A DNA stretch of 14,815 nucleotides from Paratractidigestivibacter sp963658035 (GTDB lineage: Bacteria > Actinomycetota > Coriobacteriia > Coriobacteriales > Atopobiaceae): assembly GCA_963658035.1 (NCBI GenBank), contig CAVKOL010000050.1:1-14815 (forward strand), in the 5' to 3' direction. How positions within the stretch are numbered: position 1 is the stretch's first letter; every line of letters begins with the position of its first letter. Positions 7,138 through 13,593 of this stretch are shown here, in pieces. The position numbers and the translations under genes are program-made. The notes beneath the pieces were generated by a model. The model did not search any database. It was given only the letters and a program-made list of their open reading frames with translations, and was not told where the DNA came from.

Positions 7138-8223
7138 TTAGCAGCTGACGGGTACGGCGCCGGTGGGCGCCTCGACGATGTTGGTGAGCTTCATGGAACG
7201 CGCCGAAGGCACGCCGGAGTGTATGAGGGCGAGAAGTTCCTCGGCGCAGGCGACGCCCGCCTCGTAGTTGGGCAGGCGCGTGTAGTAGTCGGCCGCGCGC
7301 CAGCTCTCGCCGTTGTTGGCGAGCTCGACGTAGGTGATGTCGAGCGGCTTGTCGAGGCTTGATGAGATCTTGCGGAAGCTGTGGGTCCAGGTGGCCCAGC
7401 TCGAGACCACAAAGTCGCCGTCTTTGAGCTCCTTCACGATCTGCGAGACGCAGGAGTAGAACTCGAGGTTCAAGGCCAGGCCCTCCTCGGTGCTGCCCAC
7501 AGAGTAGCGGGCGTCCCAGATCTCCATGTTGTCCTCGTCCAGAGGGGCGGTGCGCACGATCATCTGGACGCCGGCCTTCTCACAGGCGGCGCGCACGCCT
7601 TCCTCGCGCTTGCGCTCCTGCGCGGTGTCGGTGAGCGGGCGAAAGTAGATGAGACGCGCGGGCTTCTCTGCAGCCTTCTCGATGGCCTGTGTGACGATGA
7701 GCTCTGCGCCGCCCTTGTAGTCGAAGTCGACGGTGCTGTAGCTCGTGGCCTCTTCCTGGCAGTCGAAGACGACGAGAGGGGCCTTCTCGGCCGTGAGGAC
7801 CTTGAGGCTCTTCTCGTCGGGGCCGTGGTTCTCGGTCCCAATGAAGACGACGCCGCAGACGCGGCCGGCGAGATAGGCACTGGCGTAATCGGAAAGGCCC
7901 AGCTTGTCGATGGTGTTGCCAAGGAGAAGGGCGTTGTAGCCCTCTTGCTCTAAGCGGGTCTGGATGCCGTAGGCCATCTGGCTAAAGCGGGGGACGGCGA
8001 GGTTTTTCTTGAGTACCAGGCCCACGCAGGGGCAGTTTTGGTTGCGCAGGGTGCGCGCGTGGACGTTGGGGGTATAGCGCAGCTTCTCGACGGCGGCAAG
8101 AACGCGCGCGCGGGTCTCGGGCCTGATGGTCTGGCCCGGGGTGTTGTTGATGACGTACGAGACGGTCGCGGCGGTGACACCGGCCTCGGCTGCGACGTCT
8201 TTGAGCGTTGTGCGCTTACCCAT
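7138..8223 (-). CDS. LacI/GalR-family transcriptional regulator
   Basis: A 361-residue LacI-type repressor. The N-terminal helix-turn-helix is clear (TLKDVAAEAGVTAATVSYVI, residues 6-25), followed by the hinge region YTPNVHARTLR (50-60) and a periplasmic-binding-protein-like sensor domain that would bind a sugar or sugar phosphate. The ATG at 8223 is chosen because MGKRTTLKDVA is the usual LacI N-terminus; the reading frame continues upstream to 8334 but only through non-conserved residues. As first gene of the minus-strand operon it probably controls itself and the five sugar-enzyme genes. Palindromes at 8239-8252 and 2316-2327 are candidate operators. The ligand is unknown. Confidence 0.92.
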   Translation of the reverse strand: MGKRTTLKDVAAEAGVTAATVSYVINNTPGQTIRPETRARVLAAVEKLRYTPNVHARTLRNQNCPCVGLVLKKNLAVPRFSQMAYGIQTRLEQEGYNALLLGNTIDKLGLSDYASAYLAGRVCGVVFIGTENHGPDEKSLKVLTAEKAPLVVFDCQEEATSYSTVDFDYKGGAELIVTQAIEKAAEKPARLIYFRPLTDTAQERKREEGVRAACEKAGVQMIVRTAPLDEDNMEIWDARYSVGSTEEGLALNLEFYSCVSQIVKELKDGDFVVSSWATWTHSFRKISSSLDKPLDITYVELANNGESWRAADYYTRLPNYEAGVACAEELLALIHSGVPSARSMKLTNIVEAPTGAVPVSC

Positions 8224-8238
8224 ATCGCCATCCGTCCC

Positions 8239-8252
8239 TAAAACGGCTTTTA
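8239..8252. promoter_or_regulatory. Imperfect palindrome before the LacI-type gene, operator candidate
   Basis: TAAAACGGCTTTTA is a 14-bp inverted repeat with one mismatched central pair on each side. It lies 15 bases upstream of the regulator start codon and abuts ACGATTAAGT at 8252-8261. Position in the leader fits autoregulation by a LacI-type protein. No binding evidence can be read from sequence. Confidence 0.35.
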
Positions 8253-8261
8253 CGATTAAGT
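8252..8261 (+). promoter_or_regulatory. ACGATTAAGT motif, copy 2
   Basis: Second copy of the ten-base word, matching copy 1 for an eleventh base (G). It is 28 bases upstream of the LacI-type start codon and reads in the plus direction, opposite to that gene, so a symmetric or orientation-independent protein site is more likely than a promoter element. Confidence 0.4.
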
Positions 8262-8277
8262 GGATTCCTTCACTGTT

Positions 8278-8305
8278 TGTATCACGGAAGCACAAGAGAG
8301 CGCAA
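8278..8305 (-). promoter_or_regulatory. Possible promoter of the LacI/sugar-enzyme operon
   Basis: On the minus strand TTGCGC (8305-8300) and GATACA (8283-8278) are separated by 16 bases and resemble weak -35 and -10 boxes. Transcription would start near 8271 and pass through the palindrome and ACGATTAAGT site before the regulator gene. The match is weak, so this is a suggestion only. Confidence 0.25.
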
Positions 8306-8317
8306 GAGAAAATCGAA

Positions 8318-8398
8318 TACCGTCTATCGTACAAACCCTACCGTTTACCGAGCTAAAAACCTTAACGTGCCGTCTGGATTTCAAAAACAGCCGTCTGG
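8318..8398 (+). repeat. Two pairs of CCGTYT direct repeats at 21-bp spacing
   Basis: CCGTCT or CCGTTT begins at 8320, 8341, 8370 and 8391, giving spacings of 21, 29 and 21 bp. The first pair extends to TACCGTCTATCG / TACCGTTTACCG (8318, 8339); the second pair shares GCCGTCTGG (8369, 8390). Spacing by two helical turns puts the members of each pair on one DNA face, as for a dimeric regulator. The array lies in the divergent intergenic region between the regulator operon and the ABC importer. Confidence 0.45.
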
Positions 8399-8473
8399 CG
8401 GAGAAAACACAGCCTGTTAATAATTCGTCCACCATCTCGAAAAGAAGAGTGTGTTACAAATACGTCAGCCTAA

Positions 8474-8483
8474 ACGATTAAGT
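8474..8483 (+). promoter_or_regulatory. ACGATTAAGT motif, copy 3
   Basis: Third copy of the ten-base word, 160 bases upstream of the ABC permease start and in the same orientation as that gene. A very weak -35-like TTACAA (8454-8459) is 16 bases before GATTAA, so part of the word could serve as a -10 region here, but neither box matches the consensus well. Confidence 0.4.
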
Positions 8484-8487
8484 TAAC

Positions 8488-8518
8488 GGCACGTGTTGGG
8501 CAGCGTCCAGGTCGTGCC
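8488..8518 (+). promoter_or_regulatory. Hairpin in the leader of the ABC importer operon
   Basis: GGCACG (8488-8493) pairs with CGTGCC (8513-8518); inside, after a small mismatch, a second helix of about six pairs forms around a three-base loop. No known riboswitch core could be recognised around it. It may be a structured leader element or a chance fold. Confidence 0.3.
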
Positions 8519-8642
8519 ATCGCAGCGGCAAACGCCCTTAGGTTTCATCGTCTCCACCAGTTCTTAGTTCTTACGGCAAGAAACACGCCCACCGCCCGCG
8601 GCCTTTGTGGCCACGAGGCGCAAAGCATAAAGGAGGCTATCG

Positions 8643-9422
8643 TTGAACAAGAAGAAGACATCCATTTGGAGCAAGGTTCCCAACTGGGCTTGGGCGATCA
8701 TCTCCTTGGCCTGCGCCGTTGGCCTGTGGCTTTTGGCTGCGGGCAAGTGGCCGGCGGTCTTCGCGCCGCCCGCCAAGGTCTGGGCGGCCTTTGTCTCCCG
8801 TGCGCAGAGCGGCCTTTTGTGGGCCCACGCCTGGGCGTCCATCTCCCGCGTCCTTATGGGCTTTGGCATCGCCTTTGTGGTCTCGATCCCGGTGGCCTTC
8901 CTCATGGCCTGGTACGACCCCTTCCGCCACGTGGTAGAGCCCTGGATCCAGTTCATCCGCAACATCCCGCCTCTGGCCTACGTCTTCTTGATCATCGCGG
9001 CTCTGGGCATTGGCCAGGCCTCTAAGGTCACCGTTATCTTTATCGCGGCGTTTCTCGTCATGGTCGTCACCATCTACCAGGGCGTCAAGGGCGTCGACAC
9101 CACGCTGATCAAGGCGGCCCGCGTCCTGGGCGCCAAGGAGACCGACATCTTCTTCAAGGTGATCATCCCGGCGTCCACGCCCTTTATCTTGGTCGCTGCT
9201 CGCCTTGGCCTTTCCACCTCGCTCACGACCCTCATGGCCTCCGAGATCGTCGGCGGCGACAAGGGCCTGGGCATGATGATTCAGCAGGCCTCGGGTTACT
9301 ACCAGATGGACGTTGTTTTGCTCGGCATCCTCATGCTCGGCATCATCGGCATCTGCTTCGAGAAGATCGTCCGCTTCCTTGAGAGGAGGTTCACGGGATG
9401 GCAGGAGTCGGTTCAGCAGTAG
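8643..9422 (+). CDS. ABC transporter permease, SsuC/TauC (nitrate/sulfonate/taurine) family
   Basis: A 259-residue inner-membrane permease with about six hydrophobic segments and the cytoplasmic EAA-type loop KAARVLGAKETDIFFKVIIP (157-176) that docks on the ATPase. Layout and motifs match the BPD_transp_1 permeases of the SsuC/TauC/NrtB group. It starts with TTG at 8643, supported by AGGAGG six bases upstream and by the lack of a nearby ATG with a site. It overlaps the following ATPase gene by 25 bases, so the two are translated from one mRNA. The group imports aliphatic sulfonates, taurine, nitrate or pyrimidine-type thiamine precursors; the substrate cannot be resolved here. Confidence 0.9.
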   Translation: MNKKKTSIWSKVPNWAWAIISLACAVGLWLLAAGKWPAVFAPPAKVWAAFVSRAQSGLLWAHAWASISRVLMGFGIAFVVSIPVAFLMAWYDPFRHVVEPWIQFIRNIPPLAYVFLIIAALGIGQASKVTVIFIAAFLVMVVTIYQGVKGVDTTLIKAARVLGAKETDIFFKVIIPASTPFILVAARLGLSTSLTTLMASEIVGGDKGLGMMIQQASGYYQMDVVLLGILMLGIIGICFEKIVRFLERRFTGWQESVQQ

Positions 9423-10201
9423 ACGCGCCCGTGAAGGTCCACATTGACAATGTTGTCAAGAAGTTCGACACGCGCAAAGGCGAGATGACCGCCCTCAACG
9501 GCGTCAACCTCGACATCCACGAGAACGAGTTCGTCTGCGTCGTAGGCCCCTCCGGTTGCGGCAAGTCCACCTTGCTCAATATCATCGGCGGCCTGGAAGA
9601 GCCCACCGAGGGCAAGGTCACCGTCGACGGCAAGGAAGTCGACGGCCCCGGTCCCGACCGCGGCATCGTCTTCCAGCAGTACGCGCTTTTCCCCTGGCTC
9701 ACGGTAGAGGACAACGTCAAGTTTGGCCTCAAGCTGCAGGGCAAGAGCAAGGAAGAGGCCGACGAGATCGCCCAGAAGTACATCAAGCTCGTCGACTTGC
9801 AGGACTTTGCCAAGGCCTACCCCAAGGAGCTCTCGGGCGGCATGAAGCAGCGCGTGGCAATCGCTCGCGCCTACGCCGTCAACCCCAAGGTCCTTCTCAT
9901 GGACGAGCCCTTTGGCGCCCTGGACGCCCAGACCAGGACCCAGCTTCAGCAGGAGCTTCTCGACACCTGGGAGAAGGAGCAAAAGACCTGCTTCTTCATC
10001 ACCCACGACGTCGAAGAGGCCATCATCTTGGCCCAGCGCGTTGTCATCATGTACGCGCGCCCCGGCCGCGTGAAGGAGGTCGTGGACATCAACATCCCGT
10101 ACCCCCGCACGCAGGAGACCAAGATGACGCCTGAGTTCTTGGAGCTCAAGAACCACATCTGGAGCCAGGTCTACCAGGAGTACTTGTCGGTGAGAAAGTA
10201 G
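9398..10201 (+). CDS. ABC transporter ATP-binding protein, SsuB/TauB family
   Basis: A 267-residue ATPase that drives the importer on the cytoplasmic side. All nucleotide-binding motifs are intact: Walker A GPSGCGKST (50-58), Q-loop VFQQYALFPW (91-100), signature LSGGMKQR (145-152), Walker B VLLMDEP (165-171), D-loop GALDA (173-177) and switch His203 in ITHD. The FQQ..LFPW pattern and size fit the nitrate/sulfonate/taurine class. The ATG at 9398 follows AGGAGG by eight bases and lies within the 3' end of the permease gene. The binding-protein gene follows after 114 bases with two hairpins. Confidence 0.93.
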   Translation: MAGVGSAVDAPVKVHIDNVVKKFDTRKGEMTALNGVNLDIHENEFVCVVGPSGCGKSTLLNIIGGLEEPTEGKVTVDGKEVDGPGPDRGIVFQQYALFPWLTVEDNVKFGLKLQGKSKEEADEIAQKYIKLVDLQDFAKAYPKELSGGMKQRVAIARAYAVNPKVLLMDEPFGALDAQTRTQLQQELLDTWEKEQKTCFFITHDVEEAIILAQRVVIMYARPGRVKEVVDINIPYPRTQETKMTPEFLELKNHIWSQVYQEYLSVRK

Positions 10202-10236
10202 GTCTTCTCGCCGCCTGACCTGCGGTTTATTTGGTA

Positions 10237-10259
10237 CTACCGGGGATGCGTCCCCGTAG
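10237..10259 (+). promoter_or_regulatory. Hairpin 1 between ATPase and binding-protein genes
   Basis: CGGGGA (10241-10246) pairs with TCCCCG (10251-10256) around TGCG, extended by CTA/TAG past one bulged C. No U-run follows. Such stems within ABC operons commonly shield downstream mRNA or trim read-through; the role here is inferred. Confidence 0.5.
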
Positions 10260-10268
10260 TTAGGGAGG

Positions 10269-10295
10269 AGGCGACGGGCGCTATGCGCGTCGCCT
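10269..10295 (+). promoter_or_regulatory. Hairpin 2 before the binding-protein gene
   Basis: AGGCGACG (10269-10276) pairs perfectly with CGTCGCCT (10288-10295), with a further three pairs (CGC/GCG) inside after a two-base bulge and a TAT loop. It ends six bases before AAAGGA, the ribosome binding site of the lipoprotein gene, so it could protect that transcript from 5' decay and raise expression of the binding protein relative to permease and ATPase. Confidence 0.5.
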
Positions 10296-10315
10296 AAAGG
10301 GAAAGGAACCCTATC

Positions 10316-11407
10316 ATGAAAAAGCTCGACTCCGTTATGTCTCGTCGTTCTTTCCTCCAGGCGTTTGGCGCGGCCTCTGCCGCAACGGCCGGCTTGGCCC
10401 TCGTGGGCTGCGGCGGCTCTTCCTCCAGCTCGTCTGAGACCAAGACCGAGGAGAAGGCCTCCGACTCCGACTCCGGCACCTCCTACGATCCCGTTACCCT
10501 GAAGGTCGCCTTCATGCCCAACCTGGGTTCTGCCGGCACGCTCTTCTCCGCCATTGACCAGGGCTACTTCGAGAAGTTCGGCATCACCGTCGAGACCTCC
10601 CAGTTCGATGCCGGCCCCGCCGAGATCTCGGCCATGCAGTCCGGCGACATCGACCTTGCCCAGATCGGCCACGGCGCGCACGCCCTGTGCATCGAGGGCC
10701 AGGCTAAGATCTTTGCCTTCGACCAGCTCTCCCAGGCCGATTGCGTCGTTGCCAACAAGTCCAAGGGCATCACCAAGGCCGCCGACCTCAAGGGCAAGAC
10801 CGTGGCCGTGGCATCCGGCACCTCCTCCGAGATCATCCTCCAGTACGTCCTGCAGGACGCCGGCCTCACCACCGACGACGTGACCTTGACCGAGATGAAG
10901 GTCGACGGCATGACGACCGCTATGATCGCCGGCCAGATCGACGCCTGCGCCACCTGGTCGCCCAACACCGTCACCCTGGAGGAGCAGCTCAAGGACGACT
11001 ACCTGGTCCTGGGCACCAACACCGATTACTCCGACAAGGTCGCCTTCCCCGGCTCTTACATCTGCCTGCCCGATTACGCTGAGAAGAACGCCGAGGTTCT
11101 TGAGCGCTTTGCCGCCGCGCTTGACATGGGCAAGGTTTACCGCGCCGCCCACATCGACGACGTGGCCAAGCTCCTGGCCGACAAGCTGGGCCTTCCCGAG
11201 GACACCCTGCTTCAGTCCACGGGCGAGGGCGACTGGCAGGGCGCTGCCGACGCCATTGGCGACACCGACAAGATCGTGGGCTACTACAAGGCCCAGCAGC
11301 AGGTCTTCCTGGACAACGGCCGCATTACCGCCGAGGTTCCCGTGAGCGACTACGTGCTTGAGGACGTCATCACCGCCGCCGACAAGCTCTACGCCGAGAA
11401 CAAGTAA
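10316..11407 (+). CDS. ABC transporter substrate-binding lipoprotein, SsuA/NMT1-like, Tat-exported
   Basis: A 363-residue extracytoplasmic solute-binding protein. Its N-terminus carries a twin-arginine motif SRRSFLQ (9-15), a hydrophobic stretch, and a lipobox LVGC with Cys32 as the lipidated residue, then a Ser/Glu/Asp-rich linker to about residue 55. The mature part (VAFMPNLGSAGTLFSAIDQGYFEKFG, broken by family motifs such as MQSGDIDLAQIG and ATWSPNT) is typical of the SsuA/TauA/THI5-like group. Start ATG 10316 follows AAAGGA by eight bases. It completes a permease-ATPase-binding protein operon. Ligand is likely a small sulfonate or related compound but is not determined by sequence. Confidence 0.9.
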   Translation: MKKLDSVMSRRSFLQAFGAASAATAGLALVGCGGSSSSSSETKTEEKASDSDSGTSYDPVTLKVAFMPNLGSAGTLFSAIDQGYFEKFGITVETSQFDAGPAEISAMQSGDIDLAQIGHGAHALCIEGQAKIFAFDQLSQADCVVANKSKGITKAADLKGKTVAVASGTSSEIILQYVLQDAGLTTDDVTLTEMKVDGMTTAMIAGQIDACATWSPNTVTLEEQLKDDYLVLGTNTDYSDKVAFPGSYICLPDYAEKNAEVLERFAAALDMGKVYRAAHIDDVAKLLADKLGLPEDTLLQSTGEGDWQGAADAIGDTDKIVGYYKAQQQVFLDNGRITAEVPVSDYVLEDVITAADKLYAENK

Positions 11408-11440
11408 CGACCACTGCGTAATGAGATAACATTTGCCCTG

Positions 11441-11465
11441 GCCGGCGCCCGATCGCGGCGCCGGC
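11441..11465 (+). terminator. GC-rich hairpin after the ABC operon, terminator-like
   Basis: GCCGGCGCC (11441-11449) and GGCGCCGGC (11457-11465) form a perfect 9-bp stem with a seven-base loop, 34 bases after the binding-protein stop. It lacks a following T-run, so it may act with Rho, or only as a 3' stabilising structure. It marks the likely boundary between the importer operon and the nagB-nagA pair. Confidence 0.5.
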
Positions 11466-11568
11466 GACTGGGGTAGATTCCGGCGGCCTTCTCGCGATTG
11501 GATGATCTCCTCCCCATCCGCGCGGAGGGCCGCCCTTGTGTAGCTTCTGGCATCGAGGAAGGAGCAGC

Positions 11569-12381
11569 ATGGACTACTATCACATCTCGGCAGAGGACTT
11601 GGGCGCAGGCGCCCGGATCCCCCTGGTGTTTCCCGGGGATTCCGACGCGGTGTTCACCAAGCTCGCGCAAGAGATGGTCGATTGCATCGAGGCCAATAAC
11701 GCGCAGGGTAAGCCCACTGTTTTCATTTGCCCGGTGGGCCCGGTGGGGCAGTACCCCATCTTTGTCGACATGGTGAACGCGCGCGGGCTTTCGCTTAAGG
11801 GCTGCTGGTTCATCAACATGGACGAGTACCTTACCGACGACGACCAGTGGGTCGACGCCTCGCACCCGCTGTCCTTCCGCGGTTTTATGGACCGCGTGGT
11901 CTACAGCCAGATCAAGCCCGAGCTTGTGATGCCGGCCGAGCAGCGCGTCTTTCCCGATCCGGCCGACCCCGGCCACGTGCAGCAGGTGATCGACGAGCTG
12001 GGCGGCGTGGACATTGCCTTTGGCGGCATTGGCATCACGGGGCACCTTGCCTTCAACGAGCCGCAGGCAGAGGTGGCGGCCGCCGACTTTGCGGCGCTTG
12101 AGACGCGTGCACTGGACATCAAGCCCGAGACCCGCGCGACCAACTGCGGCGACTTGGGCGGCGCCCTTGAGGACTTCCCACGCCGCGCCGTGACCATCGG
12201 TATGCGGCAGATCCTGGGCGCTCGCAAGGTTCGTCTGGGCGTCTTTAGGGACTGGCACCGCGGCGTCGTGAGGCGCGCGGCATACGGCGAGGTCACGGCG
12301 GCTTTCCCGGCAACGCTGCTGCAAAACCACCCCGATGCGGCGGTTTACGTCAACGACGTTGCGCGCGAGCAGGCCTACTAA
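11569..12381 (+). CDS. nagB: Glucosamine-6-phosphate deaminase/isomerase family protein (NagB-like)
   Basis: A 270-residue member of the NagB/RpiA fold that would convert glucosamine 6-phosphate to fructose 6-phosphate and ammonia. Family landmarks: FINMDEYL (81-88, Asp85 as the proton-transfer acid) and GGIGITGHLAFNEP (152-165, His159 and Glu164). In the E. coli enzyme the residue two before His is a catalytic Asp; here it is Thr157. The protein belongs to a divergent branch with a DHPLSFRG-like stretch (ASHPLSFRG, 97-105) between the motifs. ATG 11569 is chosen because AAGGAG lies four bases upstream; a GTG at 11536 is in frame but unsupported. The partner nagA follows after 12 bases, which backs an amino-sugar role. 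Confidence 0.85.
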   Translation: MDYYHISAEDLGAGARIPLVFPGDSDAVFTKLAQEMVDCIEANNAQGKPTVFICPVGPVGQYPIFVDMVNARGLSLKGCWFINMDEYLTDDDQWVDASHPLSFRGFMDRVVYSQIKPELVMPAEQRVFPDPADPGHVQQVIDELGGVDIAFGGIGITGHLAFNEPQAEVAAADFAALETRALDIKPETRATNCGDLGGALEDFPRRAVTIGMRQILGARKVRLGVFRDWHRGVVRRAAYGEVTAAFPATLLQNHPDAAVYVNDVAREQAY

Positions 12382-12393
12382 GGAGGGCACGCG

Positions 12394-13557
12394 ATGAGCG
12401 GCTCTTTGTACATCGCCAACGGGCGCGTGTTGACCGGCGGCAAGCTGTGCCGGGCCAACCTGACAGTCGAGGCGGGCCATGTCACCCGCATCTCTTCCAA
12501 GTACGACAACCCGTTTGAGTTCGACGTGGTGGACGCCGCGGGCCAGGTGGTCTTGCCGGGCTTCATCGACGTCCACACGCATGGCGCCGCAGGCCACGAC
12601 GTCAACGCGTCTGGCGAGAAGGACCTGCGCGAGATCGGCCGGTTCTTCGCGAGCCAGGGCGTGACGGGGTGGCTCTGCTCGATTTTGACCGACACACCCG
12701 AGCAGACGCTGTGGTGCATCGGCGAGGCGCGCAAGGTCATAGAGGGCGGGCCCTACGACGGCGCGGCACTTCTCGGCATTCACCTTGAGGGGCCGTGCCT
12801 CTCCAGCGAGTACAAGGGCGCCATGCCCGAGCACCTGCTTATGCACGAGGCAGACATCAGCCTGTTTGAGAAGTACCAGAAGGCCGCGGGCGGTCACATC
12901 CTGTACACCACGCTGGCGCCCGAGGTGCCGGGTGTGCCCGATTTGATCGGGCCCCTGGCAAAGATTGGGATCACGTCGGCCATCGGGCACTCCGGCGCGG
13001 GTTATGACCTGTCGTGGGCCTGCATCAACGCGGGTGCAAAATCGGTCACGCACGTGGGCAACGCGATGCGGCTCTTCCACCAGCACGACCCGGCGATCTT
13101 TGGCGTGGCCCTTGAGAGCGACGCCTATGCCGAGACGATCTGCGACGGCCGCCACCTACACCCCGGCACCGTGCGCCTGTACGTGAAGGCCAAGGGCTGG
13201 GACCGCGTGCTGGGCATCACCGACTCGATCATGGCGGCGGGCCTGCCCGACGGCAACTACAAGCTGGGCGTGAACGACGTGGTGGTCCAGGACGGTGACG
13301 CCAAGCTGGCCTCAAACGGCGTGCGCGCGGGCTCGACCCTGACGCAAATTCAGGCGCTGCGCAACTTCATGCGGTTCACGGGCGCGGGCGTCGAGGACGC
13401 CTCGAAGCCCATGACGCAGAACCCGGCGGACCTCTTTGGCTGGGCCGACAAGGGCCGGATCTTTGAGGGCAGCTGCGCCGATCTGGTGCTTATTGACGCC
13501 AACTTCGAGGTGACCCGCACGATCGTGGGCGGCGAGACGGTTTACAGGCGCGGGTAG
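12394..13557 (+). CDS. nagA: N-acetylglucosamine-6-phosphate deacetylase
   Basis: A 387-residue amidohydrolase that removes acetate from N-acetylglucosamine 6-phosphate, feeding the NagB-type enzyme. Motifs in order: PGFIDVHTHG (55-64, His61 and His63), HLEGPCLS with metal ligand Glu132, KGAM, GHSGAGYD (His199), THVGNAM (His220), CDGRHLHP (250-257) and TDSIMAAG (276-283, catalytic Asp277). All expected metal and catalytic residues are present and the length is normal. ATG 12394 has AGGAGG seven bases upstream, which overlaps the nagB stop codon, so the two genes are coupled. A strong hairpin terminator follows. Confidence 0.95.
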   Translation: MSGSLYIANGRVLTGGKLCRANLTVEAGHVTRISSKYDNPFEFDVVDAAGQVVLPGFIDVHTHGAAGHDVNASGEKDLREIGRFFASQGVTGWLCSILTDTPEQTLWCIGEARKVIEGGPYDGAALLGIHLEGPCLSSEYKGAMPEHLLMHEADISLFEKYQKAAGGHILYTTLAPEVPGVPDLIGPLAKIGITSAIGHSGAGYDLSWACINAGAKSVTHVGNAMRLFHQHDPAIFGVALESDAYAETICDGRHLHPGTVRLYVKAKGWDRVLGITDSIMAAGLPDGNYKLGVNDVVVQDGDAKLASNGVRAGSTLTQIQALRNFMRFTGAGVEDASKPMTQNPADLFGWADKGRIFEGSCADLVLIDANFEVTRTIVGGETVYRRG

Positions 13558-13593
13558 GGGAGCGCCGCGGGTTTCTCGCCAACTTAGTGTGAC

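Larger units (their letters stand above)
8224..8642. other. 419-bp non-coding divergent regulatory region
   Basis: No credible gene lies here; the short reading frames lack ribosome binding sites and family resemblance. The region is more AT-rich than its surroundings and separates the minus-strand sugar operon from the plus-strand ABC importer. Besides the separately listed motifs it holds a tandem GTTCTTA repeat (8560-8573) and the ribosome binding site of the permease gene. A convincing promoter for the importer was not found. Confidence 0.7.

Noticed and set aside
8208..8481. Small plus-strand frames in the divergent intergenic region (70-76 codons)
   Set aside because: No ribosome binding sites, atypical composition, and they overlap the operator-like motifs; better explained as regulatory DNA.
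8560..8574. Tandem GTTCTTA repeat in the importer leader
   Set aside because: Only two seven-base copies; too short to support a function on its own.
8600..8613. GGCC-TTTGT-GGCC possible hairpin near the importer ribosome binding site
   Set aside because: A four-base palindromic stem is expected by chance in GC-rich DNA and has no U-run.
8484..8642. Known riboswitch (TPP or guanidine-I type) before the ABC importer
   Set aside because: Searched by eye for the conserved cores of these classes and did not find them.
9413..11152. A 579-codon minus-strand frame over the ABC ATPase and binding-protein genes
   Set aside because: Antisense shadow with compositional bias and no motifs; the plus strand has intact Walker motifs and a lipoprotein signal.
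11389..13155. A 588-codon minus-strand frame over nagB and nagA
   Set aside because: Antisense shadow; nagA and nagB motifs on the plus strand explain the region.
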